Below are positions 19,143-30,850 of a DNA stretch of 64,000 nt, in pieces. The notes under the pieces were generated by a model, which was not told the origin of the DNA, did no database searches, and was given only the letters and a program-made list of their open reading frames with translations. Position 1 is the stretch's first letter, and the number at the start of each line of letters is the position of its first letter. The translations under genes and the position numbers were made by a program. The DNA is from Acidovorax sp. KKS102 (GTDB taxonomy: Bacteria > Pseudomonadota > Gammaproteobacteria > Burkholderiales > Burkholderiaceae_C), in assembly GCF_000302535.1 (NCBI RefSeq), contig NC_018708.1, positions 4,898,001 through 4,962,000 on the forward strand, in the 5' to 3' direction.

Positions 19143-19928
19143 TCAGAGCAGCGGGGATGACAACCAATGCGCCAGCACATGCGCAATGATCGCGGCCTCC
19201 AGGCCGTAGCGCGCAAACAGCCAGCCCGCGACCAGGCCAAAAACCGTATTGCCCACCAGGACGAACGCCACCACCGGCACGGTCAACACGCCGGCCAGCG
19301 CCTGCGCGGCAGGCATATGCCCCACGGCAAACAACACGGCACTGAGCAGCACCGCCGCAGCCACCAATCCCTTGCCAGGCCGCCCCTGCCCGCGCTGCAA
19401 CAGGCGCCAGCCCAGCCACAGCAGCAGGGTCATCACACCCCAGCGCACCATCAGCTCTTCGGTAATGCCGCCGTAGAGCAGCTTGACCACCAACGGCATG
19501 GCACTGGCAGGATCGGAGGGCTGGAGCGCCGTGGGCGCCAGCCGGGACAGCACCCACAGCCACGCAGCGCCTGCCACACCGCCCACGATGCCGGGCAGCA
19601 GTTGGGCCCGCAGCGCAGGCCCTGCGGGTCGGCCGGTCAACCAGGAAGACACGGCGGGCGCCTGCAGGCCCACGCGGGGCGCCAGCCACACCCCCAGCGC
19701 TACGGCCAGCGCCAGGAGCGCCGAAGTCTGCAACCCGCTGAGCAACAGCACAACCTCTGGCGGCAGCGGCAGCAGGGCTGCGTTGGCCTTCAGGGTGGGC
19801 AGCAGCGTCCAGACCACCGCCACCACGCCGGGCATGCCCAGCAGCCACAGCGCGCCGCCCAGCCGCCACTTGCCGGGCTGAGCCGGAGCATGCGCCGCAT
19901 CGGCTCTGGCAGCGGTGTCCACGGCCAT
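19143..19928 (-). CDS. CPBP-family intramembrane metalloprotease (CAAX-like)
   Basis: Polytopic membrane protein of 261 residues with the CPBP/Abi signature: EE in YGGITEELMVRWG, a His in FAVGHMP, then GNTVFGLVAGWLF and a terminal EAAIIAHVLAH. These residues form the metal site of type II CAAX-like proteases; bacterial members are tied to protein maturation, bacteriocin immunity or unknown roles. A GTG at 19940 is an alternative start directly after the pepP stop, so the gene probably belongs to the pepP transcript. Confidence 0.85.
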   Translation of the reverse strand: MAVDTAARADAAHAPAQPGKWRLGGALWLLGMPGVVAVVWTLLPTLKANAALLPLPPEVVLLLSGLQTSALLALAVALGVWLAPRVGLQAPAVSSWLTGRPAGPALRAQLLPGIVGGVAGAAWLWVLSRLAPTALQPSDPASAMPLVVKLLYGGITEELMVRWGVMTLLLWLGWRLLQRGQGRPGKGLVAAAVLLSAVLFAVGHMPAAQALAGVLTVPVVAFVLVGNTVFGLVAGWLFARYGLEAAIIAHVLAHWLSSPLL

Positions 19929-19942
19929 GGTTTTGCCCACGC

Positions 19943-21340
19943 TCAGGCGCGCATCAGCGCTTCGATCTCGTCGGCCTTCACCGGCACGCCGCGCGTGATC
20001 AGCTCACAACCCGTCTCGGTGACGATGGCATCGTCTTCGATGCGGATGCCGATGTTGTGGAACTGCTCGGGCACCCCTTCGGCGGGGCGCACATAGATGC
20101 CGGGCTCGATGGTCAGCACCATGCCGGGCCGCAGGATGCGGCTGGGGCGGTTGGTGATGGTTTCGCCCGACAGCGGGTCTTTGCGTTCGCTGGTCTGGCC
20201 CACCTCGCCGGGCTCCACATAGCTGCCGCAGTCGTGTACGTCCATGCCCAGCCAATGGCTGGTGCGGTGCATGTAGAACTGAAAGTAGGCGCGCTGATCG
20301 ATCACGTCCTGTGCGGTGCCCACCTTGTTCTTGTCGAGCAAGCCCAGTTCCAGCATGCCCTGGGCCAGCACGGCCACCGTGGCGTCGTGCGGGTCGCTGA
20401 AGCGTGCGCCTGCCTTGGTGGCCGCCACAGCCGCATCCTGGCTGGCCAACACCAGGTCATACAGCGCGCGCTGCGGGCCGGTGAATTTGCCGTTGGCCGG
20501 GAAAGTGCGGGTGATGTCGCTGGCGTAGCTGTCCAGCTCGCAGCCTGCGTCGATCAGCACCAGCTCGCCATCGCGCACGGGAGCCGCGTCGGCGCGGTAG
20601 TGGAGCACGCAGGCGTTGGCCCCCGCGGCCACGATGGAGCTGTAGGCCGGGTACTGCGAGCCCGCGTCGCGGAACGCGTGCAGCAGCTCGGCATCCAGGT
20701 GGTATTCGCGCACATCCTCACCGGCGCGCAACATGCGGGCCGAGCGCTGCATGGCGCGGATGTGGGCCTGCGCGCTGATGGCGCTGGCGCGGCGCATGAT
20801 GTCCTGCTCATGCGCGTCCTTGAACAGGCGCATCTCGTCGAGCAAGGTGCACAGGTCGTTCTGCTCGGCAGGGCAGATGGCGCCGTAGCGCACCCGTCCG
20901 CGTACCACGTTGAGCCAGCCCTCCACGCGTGCAGCCAGACCGCTGTGCGTAGCAAACGGGTACCAGACGCAGGCCGTGTTTTCGAGCAGGCGCGGCAGCT
21001 TGCTGTCCAGCTCCGCCATCGAATGTGCAGCCTCCACGCCCAAGGCTGCGGGTGCAGCGGCCGGGCCCAGGCGGTAGCCGTCCCAGATTTCGCGCTCCAG
21101 GTCCTTGGGCTGGCAGAACAGCGTGCTGCGACCATCGTGGGCCAGTACCAGGCAGGCGCCGGGCTCGGTGAAACCGGTCAGGTAATAGAAGTAGCTGTCG
21201 TGGCGGAACAGAAAGTCGCTGTCCCGGTTGCGCGGACGCTCCAGCGCCGTGGGGATGATGGCAATGCCCCCGGGTCCCAGTTGGGCAGCCAGGTGCGCAC
21301 GGCGCTGGGCATAGACGGAGGCAGGCACGGTGGTATTCAT
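19943..21340 (-). CDS. pepP: Xaa-Pro aminopeptidase (aminopeptidase P)
   Basis: Cytosolic dinuclear-metal peptidase that removes N-terminal residues preceding proline. The 465 residues hold an N-terminal creatinase-like domain and a pita-bread catalytic domain. Metal ligands are visible in DAGCELDSYASDITRTF (two Asp), HRTSHWLGMDVHD (His), TIEPGIYV (Glu) and IRIEDDAIVTETG (Glu). The ATG at 21340 overlaps the preceding nucleotidyltransferase stop by 4 bp. UbiH/UbiF-type genes often follow pepP in gammaproteobacteria, but here a CPBP protease does. Confidence 0.93.
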   Translation of the reverse strand: MNTTVPASVYAQRRAHLAAQLGPGGIAIIPTALERPRNRDSDFLFRHDSYFYYLTGFTEPGACLVLAHDGRSTLFCQPKDLEREIWDGYRLGPAAAPAALGVEAAHSMAELDSKLPRLLENTACVWYPFATHSGLAARVEGWLNVVRGRVRYGAICPAEQNDLCTLLDEMRLFKDAHEQDIMRRASAISAQAHIRAMQRSARMLRAGEDVREYHLDAELLHAFRDAGSQYPAYSSIVAAGANACVLHYRADAAPVRDGELVLIDAGCELDSYASDITRTFPANGKFTGPQRALYDLVLASQDAAVAATKAGARFSDPHDATVAVLAQGMLELGLLDKNKVGTAQDVIDQRAYFQFYMHRTSHWLGMDVHDCGSYVEPGEVGQTSERKDPLSGETITNRPSRILRPGMVLTIEPGIYVRPAEGVPEQFHNIGIRIEDDAIVTETGCELITRGVPVKADEIEALMRA

Positions 21341-22113
21341 GGCGCGTCGGAAGAAAGGGTGTTGAGTTCGGCCAGCCGCTCGGGCGTGCCCACATCGGTC
21401 CAGCGGCCGGTGTAGAGCTGCGCACTGACGCGACCATTGTCCATGGCCCGGCGAAGCAGCGGCGCCAGCGGGGCTTTGATGCCGCCGGGGTTGCCCGGCG
21501 GAATGTCGCACCAGGGCAGCGCCAACAGCTCGGCGCGCAGCAGCGCGATGGTGCTGTAGGTGTAGCGCGGTGCGGGGTCGTCGGCGGGCAGGTTCAGCGC
21601 CAGGCCGTCGGCCGACAGGCCGAAGTCGCCCCGCGGGTTGTGGGCGGGGTTGGGCACCAGCCACAGGTGGGCCAGATGGTCACTGGCCTCGAAGGCCGCT
21701 ACCGCCGCGCGGTCGAACACAAAGTCGGGCGCAAACACATCGCCCGCCGCCAGCCAGAACACCGGGCCGAGCTGGGGCAACGCACGGGCAATGCCGCCCG
21801 CAGTTTCCAGGGCGCCACCAAAGTCCACTCCTTCGTGGGAGTATGAAATTGATAGCTGCTCAGGCATATTCTTCCTGCGCTTGGAGGCAAAAACGCTAAA
21901 AAAATACCCGCTGATCTGTTCGCCCAGCCATGCGGTGTTGATCACCGCCCTCTCGACACCCGCGTCCAGCAAGGCCTGCAAGTGCCACTGCAGCAGCGGC
22001 TGGCCCTGCACCTGCAGCAGGGGTTTGGGCGTGGTGTCGGTCAGCGGGCGCATGCGTTCGCCCCGGCCGGCGGCCAGCAGCAGGGCGGGCACCTGGTGGT
22101 GAACAGGACTCAT
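21337..22113 (-). CDS. Sugar-1-phosphate nucleotidyltransferase (MurU-like)
   Basis: A 258-residue transferase with the NDP-sugar pyrophosphorylase signature AAGRGERMRPLT and the lysine in TPKPLL, a DVFAPDF metal-binding Asp, and the C-terminal WTDVGTPERLAELN. It resembles MurU (N-acetylmuramate-1-phosphate uridylyltransferase of peptidoglycan recycling) or mannose-1-phosphate guanylyltransferase; MurU is the better guess from length. Residues about 69-91 (FFSVFASKRRKNMPEQLSIS) are encoded by a dispersed repeat inserted in frame before the YSHEG motif. It overlaps speD and pepP by 4 bp each. Confidence 0.8.
   Translation of the reverse strand: MSPVHHQVPALLLAAGRGERMRPLTDTTPKPLLQVQGQPLLQWHLQALLDAGVERAVINTAWLGEQISGYFFSVFASKRRKNMPEQLSISYSHEGVDFGGALETAGGIARALPQLGPVFWLAAGDVFAPDFVFDRAAVAAFEASDHLAHLWLVPNPAHNPRGDFGLSADGLALNLPADDPAPRYTYSTIALLRAELLALPWCDIPPGNPGGIKAPLAPLLRRAMDNGRVSAQLYTGRWTDVGTPERLAELNTLSSDAP
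21841..21908. repeat. Family A repeat inside the nucleotidyltransferase gene, copy 3
   Basis: Its reverse complement contains GAATATGCCTGAGCAGCTAT followed by CAATTTCATA, matching the intergenic copies near 6033 and 62711. It is lower in GC than the flanking gene and is translated in frame. Confidence 0.75.
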
Positions 22114-22499
22114 GCCGCCACCCCGCTCACCGCACCCCGCTGCAGCGCGTGGCGATCCACGGCCGTGGGCCGGAACAAGGCCAGCAGCGTGTCCATCAGC
22201 GCGTGCGCTTTGGCCGAATGGTCGGCGCCGAAGTTGCACACATACACATCCAGCGTCACCGCGCGCTGCTCGGGCCAGGTGTGCACACACAGGTGCGACT
22301 CCGCTAGCAAAACAGTAGCTGTCACCCCACCAGGGCCATGCGCTGTGGCCGGAAATTCATGAAACAACTGCCCCACGGCCTGCAGCCCGGCGGCGCGCAC
22401 CGCATCGGTACAGGCCCGGCCCAGGGCGGTGGCGTCCAGCAGCCAGGCACTGGCGCAGCGGCAGCCCTGGAGATCGGCAGTGAGGTGCAGTCCTTGCAT
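22110..22499 (-). CDS. speD: S-adenosylmethionine decarboxylase proenzyme
   Basis: Makes decarboxylated SAM, the aminopropyl donor for spermidine. The 129-residue proenzyme carries the self-cleavage motif [14 protein letters not shown], where the Ser after Glu becomes the pyruvoyl group, and the conserved DVYVCNFG. Length fits the short bacterial class 1B enzyme. ATG 22499 gives the usual N terminus ([10 protein letters not shown]). It opens the leftward unit speD-nucleotidyltransferase-pepP-CPBP and diverges from tkt with 123 bp between. Confidence 0.93.
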   Translation of the reverse strand: MQGLHLTADLQGCRCASAWLLDATALGRACTDAVRAAGLQAVGQLFHEFPATAHGPGGVTATVLLAESHLCVHTWPEQRAVTLDVYVCNFGADHSAKAHALMDTLLALFRPTAVDRHALQRGAVSGVAA

Positions 22500-22622
22500 G
22501 GCCCGCACTGTAGTGCATTGACGCCCTGCGCCCTGCGCGCTGCTGGCCGATTCAGGCGGGTGAAAGCCGCGCCGGTAAAATGCCGGGTTTCCCCTGAACC
22601 TCCCACCCTGAACCACTCCCCC

Positions 22623-25791
<3,169 letters not shown>

Positions 25792-25838
25792 GCGTTCTTT
25801 GAGAAGTTGAAAAAGCGCTAGAGGTAACTACCCTGTTC

Positions 25839-25874
25839 AAGCCGGCCGCCTGCAAAGGCTGCCGGCTTTTTTTT
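25839..25874 (+). terminator. Intrinsic terminator after gap
   Basis: AAGCCGGC and GCCGGCTT form an 8-bp stem with a 14-base loop, followed by six more T residues. It lies between gap and the convergent mscS gene. Confidence 0.9.
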
Positions 25875-25900
25875 CGCCTGCGCGGCGCTGGTCCGCAGAA

Positions 25901-27004
25901 TCAGGTCGCGGCCACTGCGGATGCCTGCGGCGGCGTGCTGGCAATGTGCACCGTGCGGGTGGGGAACGCAAACTCCACCCCCATGGCCTTGAACTCGCGC
26001 AGCAGCCCCAGGTTGATGGACTGCTGCAGGTCCATGTAGAGGTTGTAGGCCGGGTCTTCGACGATATAGACCACCTCGTAGTCCAGCGAGTTGGTGCCCA
26101 GCGCCTTGAAATGCGCACGGTCAAAGCGCAGCTCCGGGTGCGACTCGATGAGCTTGCGCACCACGCCTGGAATCGCCTCCGCCTGCTCGGGGGTGGTGTC
26201 ATAGGCCACGCCAAAGGTGAACACGATGCGCCGCCGCTCCAGCATGCGGAAGTTGCTGATGGTCTGCTTGAGCAGGTCGGTGTTGGACATCACGATCTGC
26301 TCGCCCTGCAAGCTGCGGATGCGCGTGGTCTTGAGACCGATCACTTGCACCGTGCCCGACACGTTACCCACCACGATGAAGTCGCCCACCTCAAAGGGTT
26401 TGTCCACCGCAATCGCCAGCGAGGCAAACAAGTCGCCCAGGATGTTCTGCACCGCCAGCGCCACGGCAATACCGCCCACCCCCAGGCTGGCGATGAAGGC
26501 CGTGATGTTCACCCCCACGTTGGACAAGATGGCCAGCAGCACCACGCTCCACAGCAGCGTGCGCAGCCCCCACGACATGAGCGTGGCCGAAGCGCTGACC
26601 TGCGTCATGCCGCTGGACGAGTGCCGCTCCACATAGCGGCGCACGCCGATGCCGATCGCGCGCATGCCCCACAGCCCCATCTGCAGCGCCACGGCCACAA
26701 ACCACAGCTGGCTCAGACGGCTCTCCCAGCGGCCCGGCAGGTCCAGCAGGCTGGCGCCCACGAGCAGTGCCACCACCAGCATCAGCGTGCGGCTCGTGCC
26801 TTCCAGCACGTCCACCAGGGTCAGTGCCATACCGCTGTGTGACTGCGTGGCCCACCCTTTGGCGCGGCGGGTCAGCAAGTGCAACACCACAAGGATGGCG
26901 GCGTAGGTAGCGACAGCCGCCGCCAGGGCCACACACAGGCTCCATAGCGGCACACCCGCAAAAGTGGTCTCCTGGACCCAGGTGAAAAACGTGGATGGCG
27001 GCAT
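25901..27004 (-). CDS. MscS-family mechanosensitive channel
   Basis: Inner-membrane channel that opens under membrane tension to release osmolytes. The 367-residue protein has about five hydrophobic helices. The pore helix and following segment are recognisable as FIASLGVGGIAVALAVQNILGD (glycine/alanine packing pattern), then the beta-domain FEVGDFIVVGNVSGTVQVIG and a C-terminal alpha/beta domain. It has more N-terminal helices than minimal MscS. The start at 27004 follows GAGGAG; open frame upstream of it is not protein-like. Confidence 0.9.
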   Translation of the reverse strand: MPPSTFFTWVQETTFAGVPLWSLCVALAAAVATYAAILVVLHLLTRRAKGWATQSHSGMALTLVDVLEGTSRTLMLVVALLVGASLLDLPGRWESRLSQLWFVAVALQMGLWGMRAIGIGVRRYVERHSSSGMTQVSASATLMSWGLRTLLWSVVLLAILSNVGVNITAFIASLGVGGIAVALAVQNILGDLFASLAIAVDKPFEVGDFIVVGNVSGTVQVIGLKTTRIRSLQGEQIVMSNTDLLKQTISNFRMLERRRIVFTFGVAYDTTPEQAEAIPGVVRKLIESHPELRFDRAHFKALGTNSLDYEVVYIVEDPAYNLYMDLQQSINLGLLREFKAMGVEFAFPTRTVHIASTPPQASAVAAT

Positions 27005-27375
27005 GCAGTAACTCTCCTCTTCGTTGTGCAATGGGGATAGGTGAACGCGGGCGTACGGCGTGCGCGCGCAGTCCGCGCAAAAGCATCGGCAGCAGATGGC
27101 GCGGCCTGGGGACAACGCGGTGTGCGTGCGTATTGCCCTTGATCGAGACCCCTGCAAAGCGAGAGTTCCCCAACGGGCCTTCACATCCGTCGCACTCACA
27201 GTGTCAGCGCCCGGCGTGCAAATGTTCGTAAGACATGCCCGACAGCGATACAGAGGCGGGACCTACGCCCGCTCGCCGAGCGGGGCCCAACAATGCATCA
27301 ACAGCAGAACCCACTGGTTGCCCACCCCACACGGGTGCGGCGTCTCCAACAACCTCCAGAGGAGTCCCACACACC
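27005..27375. other. 371-bp divergent intergenic region
   Basis: Lies between leftward mscS and the rightward lipoprotein gene. Short GC-rich inverted repeats are visible (for example CGCTCGCCGAGCG near 27275), but no gene, RNA or recognised operator. It presumably holds both promoters. Confidence 0.4.
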
Positions 27376-27753
27376 ATGCATTCAACTGCACTGATCCGCA
27401 CTGCCACAGCGGCACTCGCACTGGGCGCACTGGCCGCCTGCTCGTCCACCCCCGCCCCTACTGAACAGATGGCGGTCACCCGCACCACCGTGAACCGCGT
27501 GGCGGCGGCACCGGCAGTGGCCACCAGCGCCCCCGTGCAGCTGCAGCAGGCCCGCGAGAAGCTCATCCAGGCCGAGAAGGCCATGGCAGAAAAGGACTAT
27601 GTGGCCGCGCGCCGCCTGGCCGCAGAGGCCGAGGTCGATGCCCGCGTGGCCGAGACCCGCGCCGACGCCGCGGGCAATGCCGCCACCCTGGCCCAGGTGC
27701 AGGACAGCATCCGCGCACTGCAGGAAGAAATCAACCGCCGATCCCCCCGCTAG
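27376..27753 (+). CDS. DUF4398-type lipoprotein
   Basis: Small envelope lipoprotein of 125 residues, function unknown. A signal peptide ends in the lipobox LAAC, followed by a Pro/Thr-rich tether and an Ala/Glu/Arg-rich helical segment at about 55-120 (LQQAREKLIQAEKAMAEKDY) typical of DUF4398. It lies 121 bp before a larger lipoprotein that carries the same helical domain plus OmpA, so the two look like a duplicated pair. GGAG lies ten bases before ATG 27376. Confidence 0.8.
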   Translation: MHSTALIRTATAALALGALAACSSTPAPTEQMAVTRTTVNRVAAAPAVATSAPVQLQQAREKLIQAEKAMAEKDYVAARRLAAEAEVDARVAETRADAAGNAATLAQVQDSIRALQEEINRRSPR

Positions 27754-27874
27754 CCCATCGCCCTGCGCGGTGCCCAGTGCGCCCCACCTGGCGGCTGCGC
27801 CTCTCGCGCACCGGCGCCAAGGCCCGCGATGGCCCCGCGATTGAATTCACCCAACACCCAAGGAACACCCGACC

Positions 27875-28795
27875 ATGCCACGCTTTTTTCACCGCACCAC
27901 CGCCCTGTGCACCAGCCTGATTGCTGTGGGCCTGCTGGCCGCCTGCGCCAGTACCACCCCGTCGCCCGCCCTCGAAGAGGCCCGCACTGCCGTGAGCACT
28001 GCGGCAGGCGACCCGGCCGTCAACCAGTACGCCCAGCTCGAACTCAAGCAGGCTACCGATGCACTGGCCCAGGCCGACCGCGTGTGGGCCGATGACAAGG
28101 ACACGTCTGAGACCAACCACCTAGCGTACATCGCCCGCCAGCGTGCCGAGATCGCCACCAACACGGCCCGCGCGCGCCAGCTCGATGCCAACATCAAACA
28201 GGCCGGAAGCGAAGCGGATCGCATCCGCCTGCAGGCCCGCACCCAAGAGGCCGATGCCGCCCGCCTGCGCGCACAACAGGCCCAGCAACAGGCGATGAGC
28301 GCCGAGCAGCGCGCCGCACAACAGCAGGCACAAGCCACCGCCGCCATGGCCCAGGCCAACGCCGCGCAGGACCGTGTGCGCGCACTCGAAGCCCAGCTGC
28401 GCGACATGGAAGCCCAGCAAACCGAACGCGGCCTGCTGGTGACCTTGGGCGATGTGCTGTTTGCCTTCAACAAGGCCGAACTGTCGGCACAGGCAGCCCC
28501 ACGTCTGGACAAGCTGGCCAACTTCCTCAAGCAGTTCCCCGACCGCAAGCTGCTGATCGAGGGCTACACCGACAGCGTGGGTGGCGACAGCTACAACCAG
28601 GACCTGTCAGACCGCCGCGCGCAGGCCGTGCGCGATGCGCTGGTGCAGCGCGGGGTGGACAGCAGCCGCATCACCGCACGCGGCTATGGCAAGGCCCACC
28701 CAGTGGCTGATAACGCATCACCCGAAGGCCGCGCCATGAACCGCCGCGTGGAGATCGTGATTGCAGATGACAAGGGGATCCTGCGCGGGAGATAA
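27875..28795 (+). CDS. DUF4398/OmpA-family peptidoglycan-associated lipoprotein
   Basis: Outer-membrane lipoprotein of 306 residues expected to anchor to peptidoglycan. Order: signal peptide with lipobox LLAAC, a DUF4398-like helical region (about 30-110), a long Gln/Ala coiled coil (about 110-185), then an OmpA C-terminal domain (about 190-300) with FNKAELSAQA, IEGYTDSVGGDSYNQDLSDRR and MNRRVEIVI, which contain the diaminopimelate-binding Asp and Arg. The upstream small lipoprotein shares the signal and helical parts. A family B repeat follows the stop. Confidence 0.9.
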   Translation: MPRFFHRTTALCTSLIAVGLLAACASTTPSPALEEARTAVSTAAGDPAVNQYAQLELKQATDALAQADRVWADDKDTSETNHLAYIARQRAEIATNTARARQLDANIKQAGSEADRIRLQARTQEADAARLRAQQAQQQAMSAEQRAAQQQAQATAAMAQANAAQDRVRALEAQLRDMEAQQTERGLLVTLGDVLFAFNKAELSAQAAPRLDKLANFLKQFPDRKLLIEGYTDSVGGDSYNQDLSDRRAQAVRDALVQRGVDSSRITARGYGKAHPVADNASPEGRAMNRRVEIVIADDKGILRGR

Positions 28796-28800
28796 AGCAC

Positions 28801-28965
28801 ACCCCCTGAGGCGCTGCGCGCCTTCCCCCGCTCTCGCACCGCTGCGCGTTGCGGGCAGGAAGACGCCGCCATCGCACGCTAACGAAGCGCCGCCCATGCG
28901 GTTTGGCGGCCCTTGCGCGGCGGCCGCTGGCTTGAGCCACGCCGGTTTCTGCGGCCTATATCAAT
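28801..28965. repeat. GC-rich dispersed repeat, family B, copy 2
   Basis: Starts CCCCTGAGGCGCTGCGCGCC just after the OmpA-protein stop and runs through several short palindromes to a GCGGCCCTTGCGCGGCGGCC segment also found in the reverse-oriented copies at 39168 and 46735. Confidence 0.7.
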
Positions 28966-28975
28966 AAACGCAACA

Positions 28976-29005
28976 AAGACCGCGCCGCTCACGCTGCGCG
29001 GTCTT
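28976..29005 (-). terminator. Hairpin at the 3' end of the aldo/keto reductase gene
   Basis: AAGACCGCGC and GCGCGGTCTT form a 10-bp perfect stem with a 10-base loop spanning the stop codon (28989-28991). On the reverse strand it is followed only by a broken T-run, so termination may be weak. Confidence 0.55.
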
Positions 29006-30008
29006 CAAACGTCTCGGTATCGACTTCACTCGCGCTCTGCGCGTTGTAGCGGCTGCCCACCACCGTGCGCTCGTTGATCAGTGCGTCCAGCTGCGCCATG
29101 GTGGCGGCATCCAGCCGCACATCGACGGCGCCCAAGTTGTCCTGCAAATGCGCCACGCTGGAGGTGCCGGGGATGGGGATGATGTGCTCGGCCTTGTGCA
29201 GTAGCCATGCCAGCGCCAGCTGGGCGGGCGTGCAGCCCACATCGCGCGCAATGGCCTGGTATCTGTCGAGCAGCGCCAGGTTGGCCGCATAGGCGTCGGG
29301 CGCAAAACGGGGCATGGCGCGGCGGATGTCCTTGGCGTCGAGCGTGCTCACATCGCGCAGCTCGCCACAGAGAAAGCCCCGCGCCACGGGGCTGAACGCC
29401 ACAAAGGCGGCACCCAGCTCGCGGCAGGCGTCCAGCACGGCGATCTCGGGGTTGCGCGTCCACAGCGAATACTCGGTCTGCACCGCCGCAATGGGGTGCA
29501 CCGCGTGGGCCTTGCGCAGGGTGGTGGCCGATACCTCCGACAGGCCGATGCTGCGGATCTTGCCCGCGCGCACCAGATCGGCCAGTGCGCCCACGCTGTC
29601 TTCGATGGGCACCTTCTTGTCCCAGCGGTGCAGGTAATACAGGTCGATCACATCGGTCTGCAGGCGACGCAGGCTGTCTTCGCAGGTCTGGCGCAGGGTG
29701 GCGGGACGGCCATCGATCACGCGCACCAGCTTGCCGTCGCCGTTCACATCCACGCCCTGCATGCCGCATTTGCTGGCCAGGGTGAAACGGCTGCGGTGCT
29801 GCTTCAGCACACGGCCCACCAGGGTTTCGTTGGCGCCAAAGCCATAGAGCGTGGCAGTGTCGAACAGGGTCACGCCCGCATCCAGCGCGGCCAGCAGCAC
29901 GCGCTCGCCCTGCTCGGCAGACACCGGCGCGCCATAGGCGTGTGAGAGGTTCATGCAGCCCAGGCCGATGGCCGAGACGGAGAAAGGTCCAAGGTTTCTT
30001 TGTTGCAT
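28989..30008 (-). CDS. Aldo/keto reductase
   Basis: NADPH-dependent oxidoreductase with a TIM barrel, 339 residues. Features: SAIGLGCMNLSHAYG near the N terminus, the catalytic Asp/Tyr in FDTATLYGFGANE, Lys in LASKCGM, and the cofactor-binding IIPIPGTSSVAHLQDNL. It is closest in style to the AKR13/YakC group; the substrate is unknown. It is a single-gene unit, with a family B repeat on one side and a lower-GC region on the other. Confidence 0.88.
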   Translation of the reverse strand: MQQRNLGPFSVSAIGLGCMNLSHAYGAPVSAEQGERVLLAALDAGVTLFDTATLYGFGANETLVGRVLKQHRSRFTLASKCGMQGVDVNGDGKLVRVIDGRPATLRQTCEDSLRRLQTDVIDLYYLHRWDKKVPIEDSVGALADLVRAGKIRSIGLSEVSATTLRKAHAVHPIAAVQTEYSLWTRNPEIAVLDACRELGAAFVAFSPVARGFLCGELRDVSTLDAKDIRRAMPRFAPDAYAANLALLDRYQAIARDVGCTPAQLALAWLLHKAEHIIPIPGTSSVAHLQDNLGAVDVRLDAATMAQLDALINERTVVGSRYNAQSASEVDTETFEDRAA

Positions 30009-30247
30009 GCCGCGAGCTTACGGCAAGCGCGGCAAGCTGGGTCACGGTACAGCAACTCTCCTCCTTCGTCTCTCCGACTTTACGAATAGGTCGCGCGGGC
30101 TAGAAGCAGCCTCAAATGCCGGGCGAGCCAACAAATGACGCTTTGAGATCGCCCAACTATGGGCTATCTTGTACATGCCATGAACAAGGCATTCAAAGGT
30201 ACCGTCTAACGGAAACGCCCTGCCACCCCACCCTCTACGGAGTCGCC

Positions 30248-30697
30248 ATGAAGCGCAATTGGACAAAACTCGTTCTTCCGATGGTCTTGCTGGCCATCCC
30301 GGGACTTGCCGTTTCTCAAAGTACCGTTGCCGAGCTAACGGAAAAGGGCGGGGTCGCCCTCACCAAAGCTGACTGGCAGGAACTAATCCCCCTGCGGATC
30401 GAGACTCAATGGCCCAATCGACAAGGGGAGGAGGAACTGTTTTTCTCCGCCGACGGAAAAATATCCGGTAAGGGGTATCACTACAGCAGCCGAACCGAAT
30501 CGCCTGCGATGGGTTCGTGGCGCGTGGAGGACGATGGAAAAGTCTGTACTCCCAAGACTTTCACGACCTGGAACAGCAGCACCAATCTGTGTTGGTACTT
30601 TCTCAAGCAAGGTGATAACTATTTCGCGGCACCCAAACTGGACCCCGATTCCAAGGTGGGAAAATTGAAGGCTATGGGCAAGGTGCCAGGAGGCTAA
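30248..30697 (+). CDS. Small secreted protein, DUF995-like, unknown function
   Basis: A 149-residue product with a clear signal peptide (KLVLPMVLLAIPGLAVSQ), so periplasmic or exported. The mature part resembles DUF995-type proteins (GSWRVEDDGKVCTP, then NLCWYFLKQGDNYF), with two cysteines that could pair. Function unknown. The gene and about 240 bp upstream are visibly lower in GC than the neighbours and use more A/T-ending codons, which suggests more recent acquisition. Confidence 0.65.
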   Translation: MKRNWTKLVLPMVLLAIPGLAVSQSTVAELTEKGGVALTKADWQELIPLRIETQWPNRQGEEELFFSADGKISGKGYHYSSRTESPAMGSWRVEDDGKVCTPKTFTTWNSSTNLCWYFLKQGDNYFAAPKLDPDSKVGKLKAMGKVPGG

Positions 30698-30850
30698 AGC
30701 TACACACATCCAGCCGGTCCGTTGTCTTTTGAGCCGGAGAACCGCAAATGCCGAGCGGGTAAATTTCAGGCAGGTGCTGAACATACACCCAAAGGGGATC
30801 CAAGAGCTACCGAGACATGTCCAGGCCGCTATTGCATGGACAATCTCGGC

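Noticed and set aside
21337-22113. Nucleotidyltransferase as a pseudogene because of the repeat
   Set aside because: The frame is open throughout, both signature ends are present, and 4-bp overlaps with its neighbours are kept.
22297-22325. CTCCGCTAGC...AGTAGCTGTC in speD resembling a family A repeat
   Set aside because: It encodes the conserved [13 protein letters not shown] region of speD with no extra residues, so the similarity is coincidental.
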